Assembly (NCBI GenBank): GCA_910578395.1
Contig: CAJTPZ010000005.1
Location: 62,001-126,000 of the forward strand
DNA from: an uncultured Muribaculaceae bacterium
GTDB taxonomy: Bacteria > Bacteroidota > Bacteroidia > Bacteroidales > Muribaculaceae
Reading direction: 5' to 3'
DNA length: 64,000 bases
In this document: one piece after another, positions 54,035-63,327 of the stretch
Layout: every line of letters begins with the position of its first letter
Numbering within the stretch: the first letter of the stretch is position 1
Position numbers and translations under genes: made by a program
Notes under the pieces: model-generated
What the model was told of the DNA's origin: nothing
Database searches by the model: none
What the model saw: only the letters and a program-made list of their open reading frames with translations

Positions 54035-54855
54035 ATGAAGTCGGGCCGATTGGGATTTTTGATTCCGGTTATGGTGGCCTGACTGTGTTACGGGAAATTG
54101 TAAGGCAGCTTCCCGCTTATGATTATCTCTATCTTGGCGACAATGCGCGTGCCCCCTATGGCACGCGTTCGTTTGACATAGTGTATCGTTTCACACTTGA
54201 GGCTGTAAGATATCTTTTTGAACAAGGTTGCCACCTGGTCATACTGGCCTGCAATACAGCTTCAGCCAAAGCACTGCGCACAATTCAGCAGGTCGATCTT
54301 CCTGCTATGGCTCCCGGCAGGAGAGTTCTAGGCGTGATACGTCCGACGGTGGAGGTGCTACGCTCATTGAGCGCCAGCGGCCATATCGGAGTTTTCGGTA
54401 CTCCTGGCACAATCGCGTCAGGATCCTATGACATGGAGATACATAAACTTTATCCTTCTTTTAGTTGCAGCGGTCAGGCGTGTCCTATGTGGGTTCCGCT
54501 TGTAGAAAACGGGGAGGCCGGAGGACCGGGAGCCGATTATTTCGTCAAAAAAAATGTTGACAGTCTTATGATGTCAGATTCTGAGATAGATACCGTGATT
54601 CTCGGATGTACACATTATCCTTTGCTTGTCGATAAAATAAGAAAATATTTGCCAGAGGGAACGGGGATAGTCTCACAAGGTGAGATCGTGGCAGCTAGTC
54701 TGGAGGACTATTTGTGCCGTCATCCTGAAATTGAGCACTGTTGCTCCCGTGGCGCCGTTGTCCGATATGTCACGACCGAGGATCCGGCTAAATTTGACAA
54801 TCTCGCATCAATGTTTATGGGGGAGGAAGTAACTTCGACACAGATCGTTTTATGA
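54016..54855 (+). CDS. murI: Glutamate racemase
   Basis: MurI (279 residues) makes D-glutamate for peptidoglycan. The two catalytic cysteines lie in ACNTASAKALR and LGCTHYPLL. The N-terminus has the conserved GIFDSGYGGLTV with its catalytic Asp/Ser, and YLGDNARAPYG follows. The start overlaps the end of the kinase by 19 bases, and the stop overlaps the next gene as ATGA. The placement after a two-component system suggests co-regulation of cell-wall precursor supply, which is inference. Confidence 0.95.
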   Translation: MESKEINEVGPIGIFDSGYGGLTVLREIVRQLPAYDYLYLGDNARAPYGTRSFDIVYRFTLEAVRYLFEQGCHLVILACNTASAKALRTIQQVDLPAMAPGRRVLGVIRPTVEVLRSLSASGHIGVFGTPGTIASGSYDMEIHKLYPSFSCSGQACPMWVPLVENGEAGGPGADYFVKKNVDSLMMSDSEIDTVILGCTHYPLLVDKIRKYLPEGTGIVSQGEIVAASLEDYLCRHPEIEHCCSRGAVVRYVTTEDPAKFDNLASMFMGEEVTSTQIVL

Positions 54856-55523
54856 TAGGAATTATAGTTGCAATGGACAAGGAGCTTGAACTCCTTTTGC
54901 CAATGGTCGACGACGTCAGAGAATTTGTCGACGGACGTTTCAGATTCTATTGCGGAGGCATAGGTCAACGCGAGATAGTAGTCATGAAAAGCGGTATCGG
55001 AAAAGTGAATGCCGCTCTTGCCGCCCAGGCGATGATTGACCGTTTCAAACCCGGATTTATTCTGAGCAGCGGCGTGGCCGGAGGAGCCGGTGGCCGTGCC
55101 GGAATTCTTGATGTGGTTGTGGCCGACAGGGTTGTCTATGGTGATGTGTGGTGCGGTCCGGGCACAATGTGGGGCGAGGCAGCCGATTGTCCGCTCTATT
55201 TCATTACCAAAGATCTGGGTGTAGAGGAAGATGAATGCGTGAAGAAAGGACTTATCTGTTCATCTGATAAATTTATCTCGACAGTCGAGGATGTTGATTT
55301 CCTGCGTGGAAATTTCCCCGATGTCATGGCTGTGGATATGGAATCGGGAGCTATTGCCCAGACTTGTTATCTCAATAATGTGCCGTTTGCTGCTATAAGG
55401 GTGGTTAGTGACACGCCAGGGGCCGGCGATAATATTGCCCAGTACTCCGATTTCTGGAGTGATGCTCCTAAAGCAACTTTCAGAGTGGTCAGAAAGGTGC
55501 TTGAATCTGCCGAAAATTTGTGA
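54852..55523 (+). CDS. mtnN: MTA/SAH nucleosidase-family protein
   Basis: A 223-residue nucleoside phosphorylase-like enzyme. Features fit 5'-methylthioadenosine/S-adenosylhomocysteine nucleosidase: the start MIGIIVAMDKELELLL, the substrate segment LSSGVAGGAGG, and MAVDMESGAIAQTCY, then the catalytic Asp in IRVVSDTPG. It would clear SAH and MTA formed by methyl transfer and polyamine synthesis. A futalosine hydrolase is the main alternative. It starts within the murI stop (ATGA) and ends at the leuA promoter, whose -33 box overlaps its last codons. Confidence 0.88.
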   Translation: MIGIIVAMDKELELLLPMVDDVREFVDGRFRFYCGGIGQREIVVMKSGIGKVNAALAAQAMIDRFKPGFILSSGVAGGAGGRAGILDVVVADRVVYGDVWCGPGTMWGEAADCPLYFITKDLGVEEDECVKKGLICSSDKFISTVEDVDFLRGNFPDVMAVDMESGAIAQTCYLNNVPFAAIRVVSDTPGAGDNIAQYSDFWSDAPKATFRVVRKVLESAENL

Positions 55524-55548
55524 TTTGATTATAAAATGATTAATTTTG
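55517..55548 (+). promoter_or_regulatory. Bacteroidetes-type promoter for leuACDB
   Basis: TTTG (55517-55520), 20 bases, TAATTTTG (55541-55548), an exact consensus match overlapping the end of mtnN. The leader is only about 20 bases, so there is no room for a leucine attenuator. Confidence 0.86.
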
Positions 55549-55575
55549 CAGCTTAAATCTTCAAATCCATAGGTA

Positions 55576-57072
55576 ATGAGCGACAGATTATTTATATTTG
55601 ATACAACTCTTCGCGATGGTGAGCAGGTGCCGGGATGCCAGCTCAACACAGTAGAAAAGATTGAGGTTGCAAAAGCGCTTGAAGAACTTGGAGTAGACGT
55701 CATTGAAGCCGGATTTCCGGTGTCGTCGCCGGGTGATTTCAATTCGGTGGTAGAGATATCCAAGGCTGTGACCTGGCCGACGATATGCGCGCTGACCCGC
55801 GCTGTGGAAAATGACATACGTGTGGCTGCCGATGCGCTTAAATATGCCAAACGAGGACGCATACACACAGGTATCGGTACTTCTGACTACCATATAAAAT
55901 ATAAGTTTAACTCAAACCGTGAGGATATTCTCGAGCGTGCTCGGGCATGTGTGGCCTATGCCAAGCGCTATGTGGAGGACGTGCAGTTCTATGCCGAGGA
56001 TGCCGGACGCACTGAAAACGAGTATCTTGCACGAGTTGTGCAGGCTGTGGTTGATGCAGGTGCCACGGTGATCAACATTCCTGATACCACAGGGTATTGT
56101 ATGCCATGGGAATTCGGCGAGAAGATCAAATATCTCATGGAGAATGTAAACGGCATACATAAAGTCACAATCGCCACACATTGCCATAATGATCTTGGCA
56201 TGGCTACGGCCAATACCGTAGCGGGAATTGTCAATGGCGCGCGTCAGGCCGAAGTGACAATAAACGGTATCGGTGAGCGTGCCGGCAACACCTCTCTTGA
56301 GGAAGTTGTCATGGCTTTCCGCAGTCACAAGGAACTCGGCATAGATTCTAACATCAATGCCACAAAAATATATGGAGTCAGCCGTCTGGTGTCGAGCCTC
56401 ATGAATATGCCGGTACAGCCCAACAAGGCCATTGTGGGGCGTAATGCTTTCGCACACTCGTCAGGCATCCATCAGGACGGAGTCCTCAAGAAGCGAGAGA
56501 GTTATGAGATAATAGATCCAAAAGATGTAGGTGTAGACGAGAACTCGATCGTACTTACAGCACGTAGTGGCCGTGCGGCACTTAAACATCGTCTGCACGT
56601 GCTTGGTGTGGATCTTGACAAAGAGCATCTCGACAAGGCTTATGAATCATTCCTGAAACTGGCTGACAGAAAAAAAGAGATCAACGACGACGATGTGCTC
56701 ATGCTTGCCGGTGAACATCGTAAGGCCAAACGTCGCATCACGCTTGACTTCCTGCAGGTCACTTCGGGGGTAGGTATCAAGTCGGTGGCAAGTGTCGGAA
56801 TCGATATCGCCGGGGAGAAATTCGAGGCTTGTTCGAGCGGGAACGGTCCTGTCGATGCCGCTCTTACTGCCATAAAGCAGATTGTGAGACGCACCACTAC
56901 TGTCAAGGAGTTCCTTATACAGGCCATAAACAAGGGCAGCAATGATGTGGGCAAGGTGCATATGACAGTCGAGCATGACGGAAACCATTACTACGGTTTC
57001 TCTGCCAATACCGATATTATCGCCGCAAGTGCCGAGGCATATATTGATGCGATAAACAAGTTTGTGAAATAA
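55576..57072 (+). CDS. leuA: 2-isopropylmalate synthase
   Basis: LeuA (498 residues) condenses acetyl-CoA and 2-oxoisovalerate in the first committed step of leucine synthesis. The metal/substrate motif FDTTLRDGEQVPG, the catalytic THCHNDLGMATANTVAG-type segment (ATHCHNDLGMATAN) and AFAHSSGIHQDGVLK are in the catalytic TIM barrel. The C-terminal third (about 370-498), with VTSGVGIKSVASVGIDIAG, is the LeuA regulatory dimer domain that mediates leucine feedback. The operon order is leuA-leuC-leuD-leuB, with a promoter directly upstream. Confidence 0.96.
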   Translation: MSDRLFIFDTTLRDGEQVPGCQLNTVEKIEVAKALEELGVDVIEAGFPVSSPGDFNSVVEISKAVTWPTICALTRAVENDIRVAADALKYAKRGRIHTGIGTSDYHIKYKFNSNREDILERARACVAYAKRYVEDVQFYAEDAGRTENEYLARVVQAVVDAGATVINIPDTTGYCMPWEFGEKIKYLMENVNGIHKVTIATHCHNDLGMATANTVAGIVNGARQAEVTINGIGERAGNTSLEEVVMAFRSHKELGIDSNINATKIYGVSRLVSSLMNMPVQPNKAIVGRNAFAHSSGIHQDGVLKKRESYEIIDPKDVGVDENSIVLTARSGRAALKHRLHVLGVDLDKEHLDKAYESFLKLADRKKEINDDDVLMLAGEHRKAKRRITLDFLQVTSGVGIKSVASVGIDIAGEKFEACSSGNGPVDAALTAIKQIVRRTTTVKEFLIQAINKGSNDVGKVHMTVEHDGNHYYGFSANTDIIAASAEAYIDAINKFVK

Positions 57073-57082
57073 CCGCAATGTA

Positions 57083-58489
57083 ATGGGAAAGACTCTTTTT
57101 GACAAAATCTGGGATGCCCATGTGGTTAACCACATTCCTCAGGGACCCGACCAGTTGTATATCGACCGCCATTATTGTCATGAGGTGACGAGTCCGCAGG
57201 CTTTCGACGGCTTGCGTCGTCGCGGTCTTGGCGTATATCGTGTGGACCGTACCTATTGTTCGCCCGACCACAATGTGCCTACCTCAGGACAGGACAGGGA
57301 AATCGTTGACCCTGTATCGCGCAATCAGATAGAGACTCTTGGACGCAACGCAGCGGAGTTTGGTCTTACTCTCTTCGGTTTAGGCCATGAGCGTAATGGT
57401 ATCATACATGTGATAGGGCCGGAAAACGGTCTGACGCTGCCGGGTATGACCCTTGTATGCGGTGACAGCCATACTTCTACCCACGGTGCTCTTGGAGCGG
57501 TGGCATTCGGTATCGGCACAAGCGAAGTCGAGATGGTGCTTGCCACACAATGTATCCTTCAGCCGAAACCGCGCACTATGCGTGTGAAAGTCAATGGTGT
57601 CCTCAATCCTGGTGTTACGGCCAAAGATATTGCGCTCTACATCATAGCCCGGCTGGGTACAGGCGGGGCCACAGGATATTTTGTAGAATATGCCGGGGAG
57701 GCTGTTGAGTCTCTTTCCATCGAAGGGCGCATGACACTTTGCAACATGTCGATCGAGATGGGTGCACGCGGCGGCATGGTAGCTCCTGACGAGAAAACCT
57801 ATGAATACATAAAGGGGCGTGATTTCGCACCCAAAGGAGAAGCATGGGAAAAGGCTGTCGCTGAATGGCGTACACTCCCCAGTGATAATGATGCGGTCTT
57901 TGACCGGGAGGTTGAGTTTGAGGCCGCTGACATCGAGCCTCGGCTCACATTCGGTACCAATCCGGGCATGGGTATCGGTATAAGCGAGAAAGTTCCCGCT
58001 TGCGACACTCCCGACGATGCGGCTGCTGCAGTTTCATGGCGAAAGGCTCTCGATTACATGGGATTTGAAGAAGGGCAGTCGCTTGAAGGCACACCGGTTG
58101 ACTACGTGTTTCTCGGTAGCTGCACTAACGGCCGTCTGGAAGATTTCCGCGCATTTGCATCGGTTGTCAAAGGGCGTCACAAAGCTGAGAATGTGACTGC
58201 CTGGCTTGTACCTGGTTCGCGTGCTGTGCTGAAGACTATCAAGACCGAAGGCATCGACAAAGTGCTTGAGGAAGCCGGATTTGAATTGCGTGAGCCCGGA
58301 TGTTCGGCTTGTCTGGCAATGAATGACGATAAGGTTCCGGCGGGCAAACTGGCGGTATCGACCTCCAACCGAAATTTCGAGGGACGTCAGGGTCCCGGTG
58401 CCCGTACAGTACTTGCAGGGCCTCTTATGGCTGCTGCCTGCGCCGTGACAGGTGTAATAACAGATCCACGTAAACTTCAGTCGATATGA
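57083..58489 (+). CDS. leuC: 3-isopropylmalate dehydratase large subunit
   Basis: LeuC (468 residues) carries the [4Fe-4S] cluster of isopropylmalate isomerase. Cysteines lie in LGSCTNGR and GCSACLAMN. CGDSHTSTHGALGAVAFGIGTSE is the family hallmark. The end overlaps leuD as ATGA, so the two subunits are made in step. Start at 57083, 10 bases after leuA. Confidence 0.96.
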   Translation: MGKTLFDKIWDAHVVNHIPQGPDQLYIDRHYCHEVTSPQAFDGLRRRGLGVYRVDRTYCSPDHNVPTSGQDREIVDPVSRNQIETLGRNAAEFGLTLFGLGHERNGIIHVIGPENGLTLPGMTLVCGDSHTSTHGALGAVAFGIGTSEVEMVLATQCILQPKPRTMRVKVNGVLNPGVTAKDIALYIIARLGTGGATGYFVEYAGEAVESLSIEGRMTLCNMSIEMGARGGMVAPDEKTYEYIKGRDFAPKGEAWEKAVAEWRTLPSDNDAVFDREVEFEAADIEPRLTFGTNPGMGIGISEKVPACDTPDDAAAAVSWRKALDYMGFEEGQSLEGTPVDYVFLGSCTNGRLEDFRAFASVVKGRHKAENVTAWLVPGSRAVLKTIKTEGIDKVLEEAGFELREPGCSACLAMNDDKVPAGKLAVSTSNRNFEGRQGPGARTVLAGPLMAAACAVTGVITDPRKLQSI

Positions 58490-59079
58490 AAGAGAAATTT
58501 TCTGTAGTGACATCGACGTGTGTCCCGCTTCCGATGGAGAATGTCGATACCGACCAGATTATTCCCGCACGTTTCCTCAAAGTTACTTCGCGGGAGGGGT
58601 TTGGCGAAAACCTGTTCCGCGACTGGCGTTTTGACAAGGACGGTAATCCTGTGAAGGATTTTGTGCTCAATAACCCTGTATACTCTGGCCAGGTGCTTGT
58701 CGCAGGCAAAAATTTTGGTTGCGGTTCGTCGCGCGAGCATGCCGCCTGGGCTATTCATGACTATGGTTTCAGGGTTGTTGTATCGAGTTTTTTTGCCGAT
58801 ATTCACCGAAATAACGAGTTGAACTCTTTTGTGCTGCCTGTGACAGTAAGCGAGAATTTTCTTGCTTCTTTGTTCCGGTCGATAGAGGATGATCCGAAGA
58901 CCAGCGTGCGTGTCGACCTTGAGGCACAGACTATAACTAATCTTGCCACCGGCGATCAGGAGAGCTTCGATATAAACCCATATAAAAAACAGTGCCTTGC
59001 ACAGGGTCTCGATGATATAGAGTACCTGCTCACACGCCGTGATGATACCGCTGCGTTTGAGAGTGCCAATGGAAAATAA
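58486..59079 (+). CDS. leuD: 3-isopropylmalate dehydratase small subunit
   Basis: LeuD (197 residues) is the swivelling subunit of the isomerase. ENVDTDQIIPARFLK at the start and NFGCGSSREHAAWAIHDYGFRVVVS in the middle are diagnostic. It starts within the leuC stop codon (four-base overlap) and ends 13 bases before leuB. Confidence 0.95.
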   Translation: MKEKFSVVTSTCVPLPMENVDTDQIIPARFLKVTSREGFGENLFRDWRFDKDGNPVKDFVLNNPVYSGQVLVAGKNFGCGSSREHAAWAIHDYGFRVVVSSFFADIHRNNELNSFVLPVTVSENFLASLFRSIEDDPKTSVRVDLEAQTITNLATGDQESFDINPYKKQCLAQGLDDIEYLLTRRDDTAAFESANGK

Positions 59080-59092
59080 AATAGTTGCAACA

Positions 59093-60157
59093 ATGAGCAA
59101 TCTGAAAATAGCAGTGCTTCCAGGCGACGGCATCGGTCCTGAAATATCACGTCAGGGGGTGGCTGTGCTGGAAGCGGTCGCCGACAGGTTCGGCCATACA
59201 TTCAGTTTTGAATACGGACTGGTCGGGGCTGCAGCGATCGATGATTGTGGCGATCCGTTTCCTGAAAAGACCTATGAGCTTTGTCTGCGGTCTGATGCAG
59301 TGCTTTTCTCGGCGGTAGGCGATCCGAAGTACGACAATAATCCATCGGCTACAGTGCGTCCCGAGCAGGGGCTGCTTGCCATGCGTAAGAAACTCGGACT
59401 GTATGCCAACATACGTCCTATGCAGACGTTCAAGTGCCTTCTTCATATGTCGCCGCTCAGGCAGGAGATAGTGGAGGGTGCAGACTTTGTGTGTGTTCGT
59501 GAGCTTACCGGTGGTATGTATTTCGGCGAGAAATACGAAAGCGACGAGCGAGCTTATGACACTAATGCCTATACTCGTGCCGAGATTGAGCGTATACTTG
59601 AGACAGCCTATGGCTATGCCCGTCGCCGAAACCGCCATCTCACGGTGGTTGACAAGGCAAATGTTTTGGCTTCAAGTCGTTTATGGCGAAAGGTTGCGCA
59701 GGAAGTCGCTGAGCGTTATCCTGATGTGGCAACCGACTACATGTTTGTCGATAATGCGGCAATGCGCATGGTTGTCGATCCGCGTTTCTTCGATGTTATG
59801 GTCACTGAAAACACTTTCGGCGATATACTCACCGACGAGGCAAGCGTCATATCAGGCTCTATGGGACTTCTGCCGTCGGCATCGACTGGCGAAAAGACTC
59901 CATTGTTTGAGCCTGTACATGGTTCGTGGCCGCAGGCTGCCGGAAAAAATATAGCCAATCCGATAGCACAGATTCTTTCGGCTGCGATGCTCCTTGAATA
60001 TTTTGATATGAAAGAGGAGGGCGCTCTTGTCCGTGAGGCTGTCGAGGCTTCGCTTGACCAGGAGGTGCGCACTCCGGAGATTCAGGTTCCGGGCGGAGCC
60101 GTTTACGGAACAGCCGAGGTCGGTGCTTGGATAGCCGGTTATATACGTCGGAAATAA
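59093..60157 (+). CDS. leuB: 3-isopropylmalate dehydrogenase
   Basis: LeuB (354 residues) performs the NAD+-dependent oxidative decarboxylation of 3-isopropylmalate. It begins MSNLKIAVLPGDGIGPEISRQG. Substrate and Mg2+ sites are seen in VCVRELTGGMYFGEK, TVVDKANVLASSRLWR and DILTDEASVISGSMGLLPSAS. An ATG at 59069, overlapping leuD, would add eight residues and cannot be excluded. It is the last leu gene. Confidence 0.95.
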   Translation: MSNLKIAVLPGDGIGPEISRQGVAVLEAVADRFGHTFSFEYGLVGAAAIDDCGDPFPEKTYELCLRSDAVLFSAVGDPKYDNNPSATVRPEQGLLAMRKKLGLYANIRPMQTFKCLLHMSPLRQEIVEGADFVCVRELTGGMYFGEKYESDERAYDTNAYTRAEIERILETAYGYARRRNRHLTVVDKANVLASSRLWRKVAQEVAERYPDVATDYMFVDNAAMRMVVDPRFFDVMVTENTFGDILTDEASVISGSMGLLPSASTGEKTPLFEPVHGSWPQAAGKNIANPIAQILSAAMLLEYFDMKEEGALVREAVEASLDQEVRTPEIQVPGGAVYGTAEVGAWIAGYIRRK

Positions 60158-60178
60158 ATTTTGTTTTTTACATAAACC

Positions 60179-62641
60179 ATGAAATTTTCATTATCGCTGC
60201 TTGCTGCTTTGACTTCGCTGTCGGCGTTGGCTGAATCGGTGGAAGTGAAAGAGTTTACATATCGTGGACCGGTTGTTGTCGGAGCGCCTGTGATGATTGA
60301 TACTCTTGATGTCAAGTCGCGTCCCTACGACGTGAAGTCGGCTCTTCGCTATCATGTCAATCTCGACGCTCTTCCGGCAAGTTCATGGAGCGGAGAAATC
60401 GCACCGGGATCAACCGAAGGGGTTGCTCTAAATTTTCTGAGTTTTCCGCTTGTTAACAAGCGTTATGCTGAGGTGACCCTGGCGACCGGACTTTCAGATT
60501 GTCAGATTCTTGTCGATGGGAAACCTGTGGAAGGCAACACGATGAAGCTCACACCCGCCTCACGTGAGATCACCCTGAAATATATATCGCGTCCCGATAG
60601 CAGAGACTCTGTTAAAGTGGTTCTTACCACTGCAGACCGGTCGCATATGTCTTTGACACAGCCCGATGGTGGCCGCAGTTTCCGTCTTGATGATATTGCC
60701 TACTGCACCCGCGTCACCGGAACAGAAGTATCGCCTTCCGGCAAGTATGCTACTGTGACTTACACTACAACAGGCAATGACAAGCGTACTCGTCAGGTGA
60801 CAAAAGTGCGTGAGATGAAAGATGGAGGAAAGGTGGTTGTCGATCAGCTCCCTGATGGCTCTTGGAACTGGCTTGACGACTCCGATCTGCTTTGGAGTGT
60901 ACAGACACGTCCCGATGGCATACGGGAATACATCACATTCGATCCTGTAACAGCCTCACGAGGGGTAGTGGCGTCAAATCTGCCGGAGGGTCGGTTCACA
61001 CCTGTTCCCGGCGGCCGTTATCTTGTCTACTATACAAGAGAGCAGGGACCGGAGGAGGATAAGCGCATATACCGTATCATCGAGCCCGATGACCGTCAGC
61101 CGGGATGGCGCAACCGTTCAGGCATTGCCCTCTACGATCTTTCTACCGGATTTTATCGTCCGCTAACATTCGGCTCTCACAACACATGGGTCTGCGATAT
61201 GGCTCAGTCCGGCGACAGACTCCTTTTCGGAGTAAGCCGCAGCCGGCTTGAGAAACGTCCTACGACTGTGACCTCCATATATCAGCTCAATCTGAACACG
61301 ATGGCTGTCGATACTCTTGTAAATGGCGACGGATTTGTGAGTGGTGCCAAATATTCGCCTGATGCGTCCAGGATACTCATATCAGGAAGTCCGGAATCGC
61401 TCGGAGGCGTAGGCAAAAACGTCGGTAACGGACGCTATCCGAGCATGACCGACGGTCAGCTTTATATCATGGACATAGCGTCGCGCGAAGTGATCCCTGC
61501 TACCCGTAATTTCAATCCTTCGGTTCAGGGATACGACTGGTGTGTCGGCGACAACATGATTTATTTTACAGCTGAAGACAAAGACTGCATAAATCTTTTC
61601 AGCCTTGATCCCGATAACGGTAAATTCACTCTGATTGATGTGCCGGAGGATGCTGTGGGAGCCTTTTCGGTGGCTCGTAATGGCAGCGTGATTGCAGTTA
61701 CAGGTCAGAGTGCGGTGAATACTGACCGTCTCTACGCTGTCGATCTTGGAGGCAAACGCTCTTCTTGCCGTCTTCTCGACGCTCCGGGCGATGATGCCCT
61801 TGCCGATGTCGCATTCGGCGAGGTGTGTGACTTCGACTTTGTAAACTCGATCGGTGATACTATCAACGGACGCTACATCCTTCCCGCCGATTTCGATCCG
61901 GCCAGAAAATATCCTGTAATTGTGAATTATTATGGCGGTTGCTCTCCAACATCCCGTATTTTCCATTCCCGATATCCTCATCATCTTTATGCCGCTATGG
62001 GCTATATTGTGTATGTGGTCAATCCGTCGGGAGCTACCGGTTTCGGGCAGGAGTTCTCATCGCGTCACGTCAATACTGCCGGTACTGATCCGGCCCGTGA
62101 TATTATCGAGGGGACTAAGGAATTCATACGCCGTAATTCTTTTGTAGATGAGAAAAAAATCGGTTGTATAGGAGCAAGCTATGGTGGCTTCATGACCATG
62201 TATCTTCAGACGGTCAGCGATCTTTTTGCAGCCGCTATATCTCATGCAGGAATAAGCGATCACACAAGTTATTGGGGAGAAGGCTATTGGGGTTATTCCT
62301 ATAGTGAGACTTCGATGGCCGAAAGTTATCCATGGACAAGTCCGGATCTTTACGTGAAACAGAGTCCTCTTTATAACGCCCACAAGGTCAATACCCCGAT
62401 TCTCTTTCTTCACGGTAACACCGATCCCAATGTTCCGCCGGCTGAAAGCCACCAGATGTTCACAGCGTTGAAATTGCTTGGTAAAGAGACTGCGCTTGTG
62501 GAAGTTGCCGATCAGGAACACCATATACTTGATCTCGATAAACGTGAAATGTGGCAGAACACTATCTTCGCCTGGTTTGCAAAGCATCTGCAAGGCGATG
62601 ATTCATGGTGGGAAGCCCTTTATCCGTCCACCTCGCTCTGA
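60179..62641 (+). CDS. Exported S9-family prolyl oligopeptidase-like peptidase
   Basis: An 820-residue serine peptidase of the S9 (DPP-IV/acylaminoacyl peptidase) group with a signal peptide (MKFSLSLLAALTSLSALA). A long N-terminal beta-propeller-type region precedes the alpha/beta-hydrolase domain (about 575-820). The catalytic triad is in GASYGGF (Ser), HGNTDPNVP (Asp) and EHHILD (His). It probably cuts peptides in the periplasm. It lies 21 bases after leuB and may be co-transcribed with the leu genes, although their functions differ. Confidence 0.9.
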   Translation: MKFSLSLLAALTSLSALAESVEVKEFTYRGPVVVGAPVMIDTLDVKSRPYDVKSALRYHVNLDALPASSWSGEIAPGSTEGVALNFLSFPLVNKRYAEVTLATGLSDCQILVDGKPVEGNTMKLTPASREITLKYISRPDSRDSVKVVLTTADRSHMSLTQPDGGRSFRLDDIAYCTRVTGTEVSPSGKYATVTYTTTGNDKRTRQVTKVREMKDGGKVVVDQLPDGSWNWLDDSDLLWSVQTRPDGIREYITFDPVTASRGVVASNLPEGRFTPVPGGRYLVYYTREQGPEEDKRIYRIIEPDDRQPGWRNRSGIALYDLSTGFYRPLTFGSHNTWVCDMAQSGDRLLFGVSRSRLEKRPTTVTSIYQLNLNTMAVDTLVNGDGFVSGAKYSPDASRILISGSPESLGGVGKNVGNGRYPSMTDGQLYIMDIASREVIPATRNFNPSVQGYDWCVGDNMIYFTAEDKDCINLFSLDPDNGKFTLIDVPEDAVGAFSVARNGSVIAVTGQSAVNTDRLYAVDLGGKRSSCRLLDAPGDDALADVAFGEVCDFDFVNSIGDTINGRYILPADFDPARKYPVIVNYYGGCSPTSRIFHSRYPHHLYAAMGYIVYVVNPSGATGFGQEFSSRHVNTAGTDPARDIIEGTKEFIRRNSFVDEKKIGCIGASYGGFMTMYLQTVSDLFAAAISHAGISDHTSYWGEGYWGYSYSETSMAESYPWTSPDLYVKQSPLYNAHKVNTPILFLHGNTDPNVPPAESHQMFTALKLLGKETALVEVADQEHHILDLDKREMWQNTIFAWFAKHLQGDDSWWEALYPSTSL

Positions 62642-62657
62642 TAGATTGAAATCAGCT

Positions 62658-62705
62658 ATAATAGAGTGTGGAGGCCGCAATTTTGCAGCCTCCACACTCT
62701 ATTAT
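62658..62705. terminator. Long bidirectional hairpin between convergent genes
   Basis: An 18-bp perfect stem (arms from 62658 and ending at 62705), extended inwards by GCAA / TTGC after one mismatch. It lies between the stop of the peptidase (plus) and the stop of the NlpE-like gene (minus). No T-run flanks it, so it may serve as a shared 3' end or stabiliser. Confidence 0.75.
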
Positions 62706-62723
62706 GTTATGCTGTTGACTATG

Positions 62724-63173
62724 TCAGTTTTTTACTTTGACTATATCATAGTTCAGACAGCTTTCTGCTTCCTGAAGTTCGGAATTGATCATACGCAATG
62801 TCGAGTCGTTTATGATTTTGAAATATTGCGGATCACTCATGTCGTCAGACTTTAGAAGATAAAAACTTATTGAGTCGTTTTTTATAAGTTCAAATTCACC
62901 TTCCGATGTAAAAGTCTTGTTGTTGCCTGCTCCATCTGCATCGATGTAGGTCATTGAGAGGATGTATCCGTTTTTACCTTCATCAAGGCTGAGCGAGTAC
63001 TCTATGCCCGGACAGTCGGCTGCCGGCAGCATCCCTTTATAAGTTGTTTGACTGGATCGGGATACCGTCTGTATTTCATTGTCATTGTTGTTATCGACGG
63101 TTGCGGTAGTTTTTGACTGGCATGATCCCAGCATGGCTATTGCTGCGATTGCAGGCAGGAAATATTTTTTCAT
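62724..63173 (-). CDS. NlpE-like lipoprotein
   Basis: A 149-residue lipoprotein with signal peptide MKKYFLPAIAAIAMLGSC (lipobox LGSC). The mature domain carries YKGMLPAADCPGIEYSLSLDEGKNGYILSMTYI, which corresponds to the NlpE N-terminal domain (typically with a CxxC as in PCADCPGI). Here the first Cys is Ala, so only one Cys of the pair remains. NlpE proteins take part in copper or surface-sensing and envelope stress; the function here is not established. No consensus promoter is seen upstream. Confidence 0.78.
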   Translation of the reverse strand: MKKYFLPAIAAIAMLGSCQSKTTATVDNNNDNEIQTVSRSSQTTYKGMLPAADCPGIEYSLSLDEGKNGYILSMTYIDADGAGNNKTFTSEGEFELIKNDSISFYLLKSDDMSDPQYFKIINDSTLRMINSELQEAESCLNYDIVKVKN

Positions 63174-63327
63174 GTTATCGTTACTGTTGATGTGGTTATG
63201 ACATTTAATGAACGGTTGCTGTGTATCTTTAATAACCTAAATTCCCTTATTATGTTCTGATAAGGCAACATATTATTTAATTTGCCAGCATGGGAATTGC
63301 TTATAAGGCGCTATTTTCAGAATTTGT

